Assembly (NCBI RefSeq): GCF_036759925.1
Contig: NZ_JAPKIB010000012.1
Coordinates: 62,001-126,000 of the forward strand
DNA from: Kluyvera sp036759925
GTDB taxonomy: Bacteria > Pseudomonadota > Gammaproteobacteria > Enterobacterales > Enterobacteriaceae
Reading direction: 5' to 3'
Length of the DNA stretch: 64,000 bases
Below are positions 52,622-61,561 of this stretch, in pieces (position 1 is the stretch's first letter; every line of letters begins with the position of its first letter). A program made the position numbers and the translations under genes. The notes below the pieces were generated by a model that was not told the origin of the DNA, searched no databases, and saw only the letters and a list, made by a program, of their open reading frames with translations.

Positions 52622-53628
52622 ACATCGACCTGTCCATCATCTGGTTTGTGATTATTGTGTTTGCCACCCTGATGTATATCGTCATGGACGGTTTTGATTT
52701 GGGGATTGGCATTCTCTTCCCCTTCACCCGCAGCGCGCAGGAGCGCGACGTGATGGTGAACAGCGTGGCGCCGGTCTGGGACGGCAATGAAACCTGGCTG
52801 GTGCTGGGTGGCGCTGGACTTTTTGGTGCGTTTCCGCTGGCCTACGCGGTGATTATTGATGCGTTGACTATCCCGCTGTCATTGATGCTGGTCGGCCTGA
52901 TTTTTCGCGGCGTGGCCTTCGAGTTTCGTTTCAATGCCACACCGTCGCATCGGCCGTTCTGGGACAACGCGTTTATGGGCGGCTCGATTCTGGCGACCTT
53001 TTGCCAGGGGATCGTCGTTGGCGCGGTGATTAACGGCTTTGAGGTGACGGGACGCGCCTACAGCGGCGGTGCCTTCGACTGGTTCACGCCGTTTACGCTG
53101 TTCTGCGGCGTGGGGCTGACTGTCGCCTATGCACTGCTGGGCGCCACCTGGCTGGTGATGAAAAGCGAAGCCTCGCTACAGCATACGATGAAGCGCAGCG
53201 CGCGCGGGCTGCTGCTAGCGCTGCTGGCGGTTATCGCTATTATCAGCCTCTGGACGCCAATGCAACACGAGGCCATTGCCCGACGCTGGTTTAGCCTGCC
53301 GAATCTCTATTATCTGCTGCCGGTGCCTCTGCTGGTCATCGCCGCCAGCATTCTGCTGTGGCAGCATCTGGCACGAGATGCCAGCCATGCGCAGCCGTTT
53401 TTGCTGACGCTGGTGCTGGTGTTCCTCGGTTTTAGCGGGCTTGGGATCAGTATCTGGCCCGCCATTATTCCGCCGTCCATTACGCTCTGGCAGGCGGCAG
53501 CGCCCGTGCAAAGCCAGGAATTTATGCTGATTGGCGCGCTGTTTATTATCCCGGTTATTCTGGTGTACACCTTCTGGAGTTATTACGTTTTTCGCGGCAA
53601 AGTGCCGCAGGATGAGGGCTACCATTGA
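52618..53628 (+). CDS. cytochrome bd-type ubiquinol oxidase subunit II (CioB-like)
   Basis: 336 residues, CydB/CioB length, with the family start IWFVIIVFATLMYIVMDGFD and WDGNETWLVLGGAGLFGAFP. It forms the heterodimer with subunit I. It overlaps both its upstream and downstream neighbours (ATGA type), showing strict translational coupling of a three-gene operon. Confidence 0.95.
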   Translation: MNIDLSIIWFVIIVFATLMYIVMDGFDLGIGILFPFTRSAQERDVMVNSVAPVWDGNETWLVLGGAGLFGAFPLAYAVIIDALTIPLSLMLVGLIFRGVAFEFRFNATPSHRPFWDNAFMGGSILATFCQGIVVGAVINGFEVTGRAYSGGAFDWFTPFTLFCGVGLTVAYALLGATWLVMKSEASLQHTMKRSARGLLLALLAVIAIISLWTPMQHEAIARRWFSLPNLYYLLPVPLLVIAASILLWQHLARDASHAQPFLLTLVLVFLGFSGLGISIWPAIIPPSITLWQAAAPVQSQEFMLIGALFIIPVILVYTFWSYYVFRGKVPQDEGYH

Positions 53629-53753
53629 TGAAAAATCGCTGGGTTTCACGCCTTTTCTGGCTGGTCGTATTATGGGGCGGCAGCGTATTGGCGCTGGCCG
53701 TGGTGGGGAGCTTATTTCGTGTACTGATGACCGCCGCTGGCTTTAAATCCTGA
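53628..53753 (+). CDS. bd-oxidase small subunit-like protein (DUF2474)
   Basis: 41 residues (MKNRWVSRLFWLVVLWGGSV at the N-terminus), a single membrane helix with a basic N-terminus. The ATG shares its A with the TGA of subunit II. Short proteins of this type (DUF2474) follow CIO-type oxidase genes and are comparable with CydX, which stabilises the hemes of E. coli CydAB. It is easily missed by gene callers. Confidence 0.85.
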   Translation: MKNRWVSRLFWLVVLWGGSVLALAVVGSLFRVLMTAAGFKS

Positions 53754-53882
53754 TATAACAATAGGATGGAATTTTAAGCTTTACGTGCCCGGACTATTCT
53801 TAATTGGACGGGCCTTCACATTTCCTCCATGTTTTATTGGTCAACTACGTCCCATACACAAAAGCAATGTATGGAGTACATG

Positions 53883-54239
53883 ATGAAGAAAATTATTGCA
53901 CTGTCTGCAATCCTGGCAATGGGTCTATGTTCAACCGCTTTCGCCGCCGACCATCAAGAGCCACCGAAAAAGCCGCCTGTAGAACAGCAGCATAATGGCC
54001 AGCCACCGCACGATAACAAAGGCCCACAGCAGGATGGCAAAGGCCAGCCGCCGCACGACAACAAAGGCCCGCAGCAGGATGGCAAAGGCCAGCCGCCACG
54101 TGACAACAAAGGTCCACAGCACGATGGCAAAGGCCAGCCGCCGCACGACAATAAAGGCCCGCAGCATGATGGCAAAGGCCAGCCGCCAAAACACGACGGT
54201 GACAACAAGCTGCCACCGAAAGATGGGCAGCATAACTAA
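53883..54239 (+). CDS. exported Gln/Pro/Asp/Lys-rich repeat protein, 118 aa
   Basis: From the ATG at 53883 (GGAG 6-7 nt upstream; an adjacent ATG lies at 53880) a signal peptide (MKKIIALSAILAMGLCSTAFA) is followed by a low-complexity, hydrophilic chain. Four 15-residue repeats of the type GQPPHDNKGPQQDGK fill residues 39-98, with a degenerate fifth. No cysteine remains after cleavage and no fold is expected. It resembles Asr only in being a small, repetitive periplasmic protein. Function unknown. A strong terminator follows. Confidence 0.75.
   Translation: MKKIIALSAILAMGLCSTAFAADHQEPPKKPPVEQQHNGQPPHDNKGPQQDGKGQPPHDNKGPQQDGKGQPPRDNKGPQHDGKGQPPHDNKGPQHDGKGQPPKHDGDNKLPPKDGQHN
53997..54176 (+). 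repeat. four 45-bp in-frame tandem repeats
   Basis: Four consecutive 45-bp units encode GQPP(H/R)DNKGPQ(Q/H)DGK. The few differences are at CAC/CGT and CAG/CAC codons, so the array is young or kept homogeneous by recombination. Confidence 0.9.
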
Positions 54240-54242
54240 GTA

Positions 54243-54269
54243 AAAAAGGCCGGAGATTCCGGCCTTTTT
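54243..54269. terminator. terminator after the repeat-protein gene
   Basis: A 12-bp stem AAAAAGGCCGGA/TCCGGCCTTTTT with a 3-nt loop ends in a T-run on either strand. Confidence 0.9.
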
Positions 54270-54288
54270 GTTTGGTATTGTTGCCTTT

Positions 54289-54317
54289 CCCGGCGTCGCG
54301 TTGCTCGGCCGGGCTAC
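54289..54317. repeat. REP-type unit
   Basis: CCCGGCGTCGCG followed by GCTCGGCCGGGCTAC is nearly identical over 29 bp to the unit at 60293-60321. It lies in the 3' space between the repeat-protein gene and rlhA. Confidence 0.75.
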
Positions 54318-54326
54318 AAAGCGGCG

Positions 54327-56285
54327 CTATTTCCGGCGCGGTAACGTTTTTAGCAAATCGTCCGGGCTGACCGATGCCACCACACTGCCCGGCAGCGGCA
54401 TCTTCAGGATGTGGTTTTTGATTTTGCCAATCACGTGCATTTCACACGGGCGGCAGTCAAATTTCAGCGTCAGCACTTCGTCACCGTTAATCAACTGCAT
54501 CGGCGTGGCTTTCCAGCTCTTAATCGACCCCTTCGCCTGTTTTGGGCACAGGTTAAAGGCAAAGCGCAGGCAGTGTTTGGTGATCATCACCGGCACGTCG
54601 CCCTTCTCTTCGTGCGCCTCATAGGCTGCATCAATCAACTGTACGCCGTAGCGATGATAAAACTCACGCGCCTTGTGGTTATACACGTTAGCAAGGAAGT
54701 TAAGATGGCTTTCCGGATAGACCGGCGGCGGCGTGGTTACCGCTTTACGGCTTCCGCGCACATAGGCCGCCAGACGCGCTGCATCGAGCATCTCTACGGT
54801 TTCACGGCGCAACTGGTTCAGCATACTGTTAGGCACAAACAGCGCCTCCGGCAGCATGACTTCAACCCCACGCGGATAGTAAATCGTCTGGCCCAGCTTG
54901 GCGATCCCGTCCTGTAGCTGGCTCAGTGCTTTATCCGCATTGTTCGCCGCCGCAAATTCGCCGTCCAAGGTATGCGTCACGCTAACGCCATCTTCGCTGG
55001 TCATGGTCAGCACCAGCTGTTCCTGCCAGCCGGTAAGCTCGATATCCACCGCAATGCGGCGCTCGCTGGAGGTTTTCAGCAGCGCCTGCTGCCAGTTGTG
55101 ATCGAGGTTGCGGTTCAATACCTGATGCGGGCGCGCTTTATGCAGGTCACCCGGCATCTCGTTTGGCCACACGCGATAGCGGTTTTCCCCGATTTTCTCT
55201 ACCGTGTTGGCTCGGAAGCCGACCACTTCACGTTTAATCAATACGTTCAGACCATCGCCGTTGGCCAGCGGCTCGCTGACTTCCACATCGAGGGTATCTT
55301 TATTGACCTTCAGCACTTCACCGACCGGCAGGCCCACGAATTTCGGCGAGTCGAACGCACCGATGTTCATCTGGCGCTGGTTGACAAAGTAATCGGTGCT
55401 GCCGCGATGGAAGGTTTTGTCCGTTGACGGCACGAAAAAATGTTCGGTGCGTCCGGCAGAGGCACGGCCTAAATCACCGCGTTCTTCAATCAGCGTATCG
55501 AGCATCTGGCGATAGTGCGCGGTGATATTCTTCACGTAGCTCATATCTTTGTAGCGCCCTTCAATCTTGAAGGAGCGTACGCCCGCGTCAATCAGCGCGC
55601 CAAGGTTGGCGGTCTGATCGTTATCTTTCATCGACAGCAGGTGTTTTTCGAACGCCACCACGCGACCCTGATCGTCTTTCAGGGTGTACGGCAGACGGCA
55701 GGCCTGCGAACAGTCGCCACGGTTGGCGCTGCGTCCGGTCTGAGCATGCGAAATATTGCACTGCCCGGAGTAGGCCACGCACAGCGCCCCGTGGATAAAG
55801 AACTCGATGGTCGCATCGGTCACATCGTGAATGGCTTTAATCTGCTGCAGATTCAGTTCGCGCGCCAGCACGATCTGGCTGAACCCGACATCCGACAGGA
55901 ATTTAGCTTTCTCAACGGTGCGTATATCGCACTGGGTGCTGGCATGCAGTTCAATTGGCGGCAGGTCGAGCTGCATAATGCCCATATCCTGCACGATCAG
56001 CGCATCCACACCCGCGTCGTACAGGCTGGTAATCAGCTTCTGCGCTGGCTCCAGCTCGTCATCATGCAGAATGGTATTGAGGGTAATAAAGATTTTCGCG
56101 CCGTAACGATGGGCAAACGGCACCAGCGCGGCGATGTCCTGCAGGCTGTTGCTGGCGTTATGGCGCGCCCCAAAACCAGGGCCACCGATATACACCGCAT
56201 CGGCACCATGAAGAATCGCTTCGCGAGCAATAGCGGTATCGCGAGCCGGGCTAAGGAGTTCAAGGAGAGTGTTCTGCTGGCGCAT
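54327..56285 (-). CDS. rlhA: 23S rRNA 5-hydroxycytidine C2501 synthase RlhA (YdcP), U32 peptidase family
   Basis: 652 residues from the ATG at 56285 (E. coli about 653); the frame extends 34 codons further without conservation. Family features: HGADAVYIGGPGFGARHNA, the cysteine cluster CVAYSGQCNIS ... RGDCSQACRLPY that ligates a redox cofactor, and FDCRPCEMHV at the C-terminus. The enzyme hydroxylates C2501 of 23S rRNA using prephenate-dependent chemistry. It marks the right border of the accessory insertion. Confidence 0.95.
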   Translation of the reverse strand: MRQQNTLLELLSPARDTAIAREAILHGADAVYIGGPGFGARHNASNSLQDIAALVPFAHRYGAKIFITLNTILHDDELEPAQKLITSLYDAGVDALIVQDMGIMQLDLPPIELHASTQCDIRTVEKAKFLSDVGFSQIVLARELNLQQIKAIHDVTDATIEFFIHGALCVAYSGQCNISHAQTGRSANRGDCSQACRLPYTLKDDQGRVVAFEKHLLSMKDNDQTANLGALIDAGVRSFKIEGRYKDMSYVKNITAHYRQMLDTLIEERGDLGRASAGRTEHFFVPSTDKTFHRGSTDYFVNQRQMNIGAFDSPKFVGLPVGEVLKVNKDTLDVEVSEPLANGDGLNVLIKREVVGFRANTVEKIGENRYRVWPNEMPGDLHKARPHQVLNRNLDHNWQQALLKTSSERRIAVDIELTGWQEQLVLTMTSEDGVSVTHTLDGEFAAANNADKALSQLQDGIAKLGQTIYYPRGVEVMLPEALFVPNSMLNQLRRETVEMLDAARLAAYVRGSRKAVTTPPPVYPESHLNFLANVYNHKAREFYHRYGVQLIDAAYEAHEEKGDVPVMITKHCLRFAFNLCPKQAKGSIKSWKATPMQLINGDEVLTLKFDCRPCEMHVIGKIKNHILKMPLPGSVVASVSPDDLLKTLPRRK

Positions 56286-56484
56286 ACAGTCAGGGTTATC
56301 CAGTCGGGTCACAAAATGGCGGCTATTGTAGCCAGAAGCCGCGACGGACGAAAACAGTTTCCACCGCTTGTGCGCCGCGATTAGCATAATTTCAGTAACC
56401 TATTACCGAAATGGGCATTTCCGCTTTCGACATCCGTCCGTTAGAGTCAGTTTCGTATTCCGGACTTTCCTCGTAACGGCCACG

Positions 56485-57060
56485 TTATGGTTCATTGTCA
56501 TGATTTGCCGCAGGCCTGCCTGCGGCGTTTTCTTTGGGATAATGAATGATAGAGTGGAAATGGGTTACCTGCTCGCCGCTGTTGCGGTAGGCATGCGCCA
56601 GGTCGCCCGCAAAGCGTAACCCCTGACCGGGATAGAGCGTCCGCCACTCCCCCTCAACGCACATATCAAGCTGCCCGCTAATCACCACCACGTGTTCAAT
56701 CACCCCTTTTTCATGCGGGGTTGATTCGCTTAATGCGCCGGGCGCAAGGGTAATAGAAAAGTGGTCAAAGCAAAGTACCGGGTCCCAGGGAAACACGGGC
56801 GTCACCACCATCGCCTGCTGTTGCGGGTCAAACGACTGCTCTGCGCCCGGTATTTCAGGCGTAATAAAGACCGAAAACGGCACGTTCAGGCCGGTAGCTA
56901 TTTTCCACAGCGTCGCCACCGTCGGGCTGGACTCGTTGCGTTCGATTTGCCCCAGCATCGCCTTCGACACGGCGGTCTCTTCCGCCAGCTTCGACAGGCT
57001 CCAGCCACGCTGCTGACGTAAGGATTTCAGCGTTGCCGCCAGGTGTTGCGCAATGTTCAT
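56485..57060 (-). CDS. sutR: XRE-cupin regulator SutR (YdcN)
   Basis: 191 residues from the ATG at 57060, which follows GGAGGTGGA. The N-terminal HTH (WSLSKLAEETAVSKAMLGQI) and C-terminal cupin (STPHEKGVIEHVVVISGQLD) align with E. coli SutR (178 aa), a regulator of sulfur-utilisation genes. The mature domain differs mainly by a short C-terminal extension. Divergent from ydcO, with a large palindrome between them that is probably its operator. Confidence 0.92.
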   Translation of the reverse strand: MNIAQHLAATLKSLRQQRGWSLSKLAEETAVSKAMLGQIERNESSPTVATLWKIATGLNVPFSVFITPEIPGAEQSFDPQQQAMVVTPVFPWDPVLCFDHFSITLAPGALSESTPHEKGVIEHVVVISGQLDMCVEGEWRTLYPGQGLRFAGDLAHAYRNSGEQVTHFHSIIHYPKENAAGRPAANHDNEP

Positions 57061-57132
57061 TCCACCTCCGTTCTCTTCCATCGCCAAAGTATACCCCACG
57101 CCACCCGAGCTGTTTTAGCAAATCCCACGTCA

Positions 57133-57189
57133 GCATTGTGCGCTATAACGCACAATGCTACATTAATTGGACGTTATAACGCACAAGAG
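57133..57189. promoter_or_regulatory. SutR operator: palindrome and half-site between sutR and ydcO
   Basis: GCATTGTGCG-CTATAA-CGCACAATGC (57133-57158) has perfect 10-bp arms. The half TTATAACGCACAA recurs at 57174-57186, 7 nt before the ydcO start codon region. Such a strong operator between an XRE gene and its divergent neighbour is most simply the autoregulatory and ydcO-control site. Confidence 0.65.
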
Positions 57190-57195
57190 ACTTTT

Positions 57196-58362
57196 ATGCG
57201 ATCTCCTTTGGTTCCTTTCCCTACCGTACTGGCCGGTTTTGTTGCCGTGCTGGTCGGCTACGCCAGCTCTGCGGCGATCATCTGGCAGGCCGCTGCCGCC
57301 GCGGGCGCAACCGCGGTACAAATCTCCGGCTGGATGACCGCGCTCGGTCTGGCGATGGGCGTCAGTACGCTGGTGCTGACGCTATGGCGTAAAGTGCCTA
57401 TCTTAACCGCCTGGTCTACCCCCGGCGCGGCGTTGCTGGTTGGCAGCCTGCAAGGCGCAACGCTGAATGATGCGGTGGGCATTTTTATCTTTGCTAATGC
57501 ACTGATTGTGATTTGCGGTCTCACCGGCTGGTTTGCCCGACTGATGAAGCTGGTTCCGCATTCGCTGGCCGCCGCGATGCTGGCAGGCATCCTGCTGCGC
57601 TTCGGCCTGCAGGCCTTTGCCACGCTCCAGGGGCAACTGGTGCTATGCGGCAGTATGCTGGTTGGCTGGCTGCTGTTTAAAGCACTCGCCCCACGCTATG
57701 CGGTGGTGGCGGCGCTGGCGGTCGGTATTGTGGTCGCCGCGGCTAAAGGTGACGTTGTCACTGACTCGCTGAGTCTGGCAGTGGTCGCGCCGCAGTATAT
57801 CGCGCCGCATTTCTCTCTCACTCAGCTACTGAGCATCGGTATTCCGTTTTTTCTGGTCACGATGGCCTCACAAAACGCGCCCGGACTCGCCACGCTTCAG
57901 GCCTCCGGTTATCGCGTGCCGGTTTCGCCACTGATTGTGGTCAGCGGCGCGTTTGGCCTGTTGCTGGCACCGTTCGGGGTCTACTCCGTGTGTATTGCCG
58001 CGATTACCGCCGCCATCTGCCAGAGTCCGGACGCACATCCCGACCCGCAGAAGCGTTGGCTGGCTGCGGCTGCGGCAGGCATTTTCTATCTGATTGCCGG
58101 GATTTTTGGCGGCTCCATCACCGCACTGATGTCGGCATTACCGACGGCATGGATCCAAATGCTGGCTGGATTAGCGCTGCTCGGTACGCTGGGAGGTAGC
58201 CTGTTTCAGGCGCTGAGTAGCGACAGAGAACGCGATGCGGCGATGGTCACCTTTCTGGTCACCGCCAGCGGGGTCAGCCTGGCAGGCGTGGGGTCGGCAT
58301 TCTGGGGATTAGTGATTGGCGGCGCCAGCTTCGCGCTGCTATCCCGCAAGGCTCGCGCGTAG
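57196..58362 (+). CDS. ydcO: benzoate/H+ symporter-like protein YdcO (BenE family)
   Basis: 388 residues from the ATG at 57196 (MRSPLVPFPTVLAGFVAVLV; E. coli 391); a longer frame runs through the operator and is not used. About twelve helices of the BenE family (STPGAALLVGSLQG; TMASQNAPGLATLQASGY). The true substrate in enterobacteria is unknown. Its 3' end overlaps the convergent AraC gene by 24 bp. Confidence 0.94.
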   Translation: MRSPLVPFPTVLAGFVAVLVGYASSAAIIWQAAAAAGATAVQISGWMTALGLAMGVSTLVLTLWRKVPILTAWSTPGAALLVGSLQGATLNDAVGIFIFANALIVICGLTGWFARLMKLVPHSLAAAMLAGILLRFGLQAFATLQGQLVLCGSMLVGWLLFKALAPRYAVVAALAVGIVVAAAKGDVVTDSLSLAVVAPQYIAPHFSLTQLLSIGIPFFLVTMASQNAPGLATLQASGYRVPVSPLIVVSGAFGLLLAPFGVYSVCIAAITAAICQSPDAHPDPQKRWLAAAAAGIFYLIAGIFGGSITALMSALPTAWIQMLAGLALLGTLGGSLFQALSSDRERDAAMVTFLVTASGVSLAGVGSAFWGLVIGGASFALLSRKARA

Positions 58363-59214
58363 TTGTGACGGTGTCACGCCGTTCGCTGCTTTAAAGCGGT
58401 TGCTGAAGTGGCTGGCGGAGCTAAACCCGCAGCACAGGGCAATGTCGGTCAGGGATTGCGTGGTGTAGCGCACCATCTGCTGCGCGCGGTCCATCCGGCG
58501 CTGCATCACGTACTGATGCGGTGCTAGCCCCACGCTCTGGCGGAACATACGCGCAAAATGATATTCGCTGAGGGCCGCCTGGGCGGCAAGGTCGGCGAGC
58601 GTCAGCGGCGCGGAGAGATTCGCATCGATATAGTCGAGCGTATTACGCAACACCGCCGGCGCCAGCCCGCCGGTCACTGTCGGCAGTCGCCACTGCACGT
58701 TGGCGTGATGCTGGATCAGGTGCGTTAGCAGCATCGTACTCGCGCTGCTCAGGGTCAGCTGGTTTGCCGGTTGCTGCCAGTCATAACCGAGCAGGAACTG
58801 GCGGTAGAGCAGCGTAATTTTTGGATCATCGCCAAAAATCTGTTCGTCGAGGGTCAGCGTCGCCGGGCTACGATCCCACACCTGCTCGCCCACCTTCCGT
58901 AAGTGTTCGTCGGTGCAGTACAGGTGCACAAACGACAGGTCGCCGCGAATATCCCACGTCGATTCACTGTCTTTCGGCATCAGACAGAAACGGTCTGGCC
59001 CGCCGCCGTTTTTCCAGCCATGAGGGGTTTTCTGATAACTTTCGTAGCCGTCGGCGACGTACAGGCTCAGGGTGTGATGATCGCTCTTCACCGTCAGGTT
59101 GTCGCATTTGTTATACCAGGCCGCCAGCTGTATCCCAGAGTTAAGCGCCACGGTTTCCCGCAGCTGTGCGTTCTGACTCTGTAATCTTTCAAACGTTGCG
59201 TAGGCCATTAACAT
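58339..59214 (-). CDS. AraC-family transcriptional regulator
   Basis: 291 residues from the ATG at 59214 (a GTG at 59223 and an ATG at 59208 are alternatives). An N-terminal cupin-like sensor (WKNGGGPDRFCLMPKDSEST) and C-terminal AraC HTH pair (LTLADLAAQAALSEYHFARM; SLTDIALCCGFSSASHFSNRF). It is divergent from the EamA exporter gene; a perfect 12-bp palindrome ATTATCGATAAT lies at 59225-59236 next to its start. It probably regulates that exporter. Confidence 0.88.
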   Translation of the reverse strand: MLMAYATFERLQSQNAQLRETVALNSGIQLAAWYNKCDNLTVKSDHHTLSLYVADGYESYQKTPHGWKNGGGPDRFCLMPKDSESTWDIRGDLSFVHLYCTDEHLRKVGEQVWDRSPATLTLDEQIFGDDPKITLLYRQFLLGYDWQQPANQLTLSSASTMLLTHLIQHHANVQWRLPTVTGGLAPAVLRNTLDYIDANLSAPLTLADLAAQAALSEYHFARMFRQSVGLAPHQYVMQRRMDRAQQMVRYTTQSLTDIALCCGFSSASHFSNRFKAANGVTPSQLRASLAG

Positions 59215-59391
59215 ATCTATCACGATTATCGATAATGTCAGTCTAGGGACTGTCGCCCGCGGAATCTAGCGTTCTCAGCGCCTCGCAAGCAAAAAAACCG
59301 CAAGAATATGCAAGTCCCCCGCAGCCTTCTGCAAGCGCCGCGCATCACATCCCCGCACACTGTGTTTTTCAATATGATTTTGCGAGGAATG

Positions 59392-60291
59392 ATGAACGCA
59401 CTGCTCTATGCTCTGGTCGTTGTTATCTGGGGAACCACCTGGATTGCCATTTTTTTACAGCAGGGCCCGGTTCCTGAGGCGGTTTCCATTTTCTGGCGCT
59501 TTGCCATTGCCAGTATCACCATGATGACCATTCTGCTGAGTCTGCGCCGTCTACGACCGCTGGGACTACGCGATCACCTGTTCTGCATCGTGCAGGGTTG
59601 CTGCGTGTTCGGCTTTAACTTCCTCTGTTTTTATATCGCCGCAAAATGGATTAACACAGGCCTGGAGTCAGTGATCTTCTCCATGGCGGTGCTGTTTAAC
59701 GCCATCAACAGCTTTATCTTTTTCCGTCAGACACCACCGAAGCGCTTCTACCTTGCCGCGCTGCTGGGGTTATGCGGCATCGTCACCCTCTTCTGGGATG
59801 ACCTGCAGGCGGTGGGCATGAGCAGCACGCTACTGGCCGGGATTTTACTCAGTGCACTCGGGACCTACGGCTTTTCGCTGGGGAATATGCTCAGCATACG
59901 CCACCAGCGCCGTGGCCTGGAGACGCTGACCACCAACACCTGGGCGATGCTCTACGGCACCATCATCATCGGCGTTATCGCCCTGCTGCGCGGTGATGAT
60001 TTCACCCCGCAGTGGACGGTGAGCTATATGGGCGCCCTGTTCTATCTGGCAATCTTCGGATCGGTGATCGCGTTCGGCGTCTATTTCACCCTGGTCGGGC
60101 GTATTGGCGCCAGCAACGCCGCCTACAGTACGCTGCTGTTCCCGCTGGTGGCGCTGACGCTGTCGACAATGTACGAGGGCTACCAGTGGCATGCGAACGC
60201 GGTGGTGGGGCTGGTGCTGATTCTGCTGGGAAACCTGGTGATGTTTGCCAAACCGGAAATGTGGCGAGTGCCGTTTTTAAGTCGGGCGTGA
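59392..60291 (+). CDS. EamA/DMT-family transporter
   Basis: 299 residues from the ATG at 59392 (GAGG upstream), ten helices in two EamA repeats (VIWGTTWIAIFLQQGPVPEA; GRIGASNAAYSTLLFPLVAL). Members export amino acids or other small metabolites. The open frame from 59308 includes non-conserved codons. Pairing with the divergent AraC gene suggests inducible export of a toxic metabolite. Confidence 0.9.
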   Translation: MNALLYALVVVIWGTTWIAIFLQQGPVPEAVSIFWRFAIASITMMTILLSLRRLRPLGLRDHLFCIVQGCCVFGFNFLCFYIAAKWINTGLESVIFSMAVLFNAINSFIFFRQTPPKRFYLAALLGLCGIVTLFWDDLQAVGMSSTLLAGILLSALGTYGFSLGNMLSIRHQRRGLETLTTNTWAMLYGTIIIGVIALLRGDDFTPQWTVSYMGALFYLAIFGSVIAFGVYFTLVGRIGASNAAYSTLLFPLVALTLSTMYEGYQWHANAVVGLVLILLGNLVMFAKPEMWRVPFLSRA

Positions 60292-60292
60292 T

Positions 60293-60343
60293 CCCGGCGT
60301 CGCTTTGCCCGGCCGGGCTACGATATCGCATGTAGCCCGGGCG
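60293..60343. repeat. REP/BIME element
   Basis: Two inverted units: CCCGGCGTCGCTTTGCCCGG with GGGCTAC, and GTAGCCCGGGCG 11 bp later. The first is nearly identical to the unit at 54289. Confidence 0.8.
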
Positions 60344-60523
60344 TTTGTTTGTATCACACTGTATCTGGCCTCTCTTTGGATACAGTAGCTGGCAAAATCC
60401 CCGTATTCCCACACATCCTCGACACGTCCGGCTGTTTTTATTATCAGGTCGCGATAGCCGCCTATACTTCGTTCGCTATCGTTTTTGATTTGATGATATC
60501 AAGCCTCTGTCCAGGAGAAATTC

Positions 60524-61525
60524 ATGAACGCTTCAGCCTCTTCCGTATCCCGCTTTCACCGTCTGTGTCTGGCCTCGGTGTTGATGGCCTCTGCGCTGCC
60601 TGCACTGGCCGCAACCGACTACGCCAGCGAGTTCAAAACGGTTCATCAGATTCACGCCGGTGTACTCGATGTCGGCTACGTCGATATTGGCCCCCGCGAC
60701 GGGCAGCCGGTTATCTTGCTTCACGGCTGGCCGTACGATATCAACAGTTACGCGGAAGTGGCGCCAGCGCTTGCCCGCAAAGGTTTTCGGGTGATTGTCC
60801 CCCACCTTCGCGGCTATGGTAGCACCCGTTTTCTCTCCGCCAGCACGCCGCGTAACGGGCAGCCTTCCGCCATGGCAGCCGATATTGTGTCACTGATGGA
60901 TGCATTGAACATCAAGCAGGCTGATTTTGCCGGATACGACTGGGGCGCACGCACCGCCGATATCGTCGCGGCGCTGTGGCCGGAACGCGTAAAATCGCTG
61001 GTTTCCGTAAGCGGCTATCTGATCAGCAGTCAGAAAATTGGCGAACAGCCGCTGCCGCCGAAAGCGGAACTGCAGTGGTGGTATCAGTTCTATTTCGCCA
61101 CGCCACGCGGCCAGGCAGGCTATGCGAAGAACACCCACGACTTCGCCAGACTTATCTGGCAGCAGGCCTCGCCGGACTGGAAATTTAGCGACAGTACCTT
61201 CAACACCAGCGCCGCCTCGCTGGATAACCCTGACCATGTGGCGATAACCCTCAGCAACTACCGCTGGCGTCAGGGGCTGGAAAAAGGCGAAGCAAAATAT
61301 GATAACTATGAGCAGAAGTTGGCGACGCTGCCGCCGATAACCGTTCCGACCATCACGATTGAAGGTGGCAACAACGGCGCACCGCACCCGGATCCGAAAA
61401 CCTATGCCGCGCACTTTACCGGCAAATATGAACATCGTACCTTCGGTGCCCACGTTGGCCATAACCCGCCGCAGGAAGCCCCGGCGGAGTTCACCATCGC
61501 GGTGGTTGATGCCGATAAGCTGTAA
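60524..61525 (+). CDS. exported alpha/beta hydrolase, epoxide hydrolase/dehalogenase-like
   Basis: 333 residues. A signal peptide (HRLCLASVLMASALPALA-ATD) directs it to the periplasm. The alpha/beta-hydrolase core shows LLHGWPYDINSY (oxyanion), the nucleophile elbow GYDWGARTAD with an aspartate, and the base in GAHVGHNPPQE. An Asp nucleophile points to epoxide hydrolase or haloalkane dehalogenase chemistry rather than ester hydrolysis. AGGAG precedes the ATG by 7 nt. It lies 36 bp before the response regulator gene in the same direction and may be co-transcribed. Confidence 0.9.
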   Translation: MNASASSVSRFHRLCLASVLMASALPALAATDYASEFKTVHQIHAGVLDVGYVDIGPRDGQPVILLHGWPYDINSYAEVAPALARKGFRVIVPHLRGYGSTRFLSASTPRNGQPSAMAADIVSLMDALNIKQADFAGYDWGARTADIVAALWPERVKSLVSVSGYLISSQKIGEQPLPPKAELQWWYQFYFATPRGQAGYAKNTHDFARLIWQQASPDWKFSDSTFNTSAASLDNPDHVAITLSNYRWRQGLEKGEAKYDNYEQKLATLPPITVPTITIEGGNNGAPHPDPKTYAAHFTGKYEHRTFGAHVGHNPPQEAPAEFTIAVVDADKL

Positions 61526-61561
61526 GCTGATAGTGGCCCCCAAGCCCTTTCTGGAGAATAC

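Noticed and set aside
44500..53760. Search for integrase, transposase, tRNA or direct-repeat borders of the accessory insertion
   Set aside because: None was seen between ydcR and rlhA, so the region cannot be called a mobile element, only an insertion by gene-order comparison.
53893..54233. Minus-strand open frames opposite the repeat protein at 53883
   Set aside because: All are shadows of the 45-bp repeats, with no start signals.
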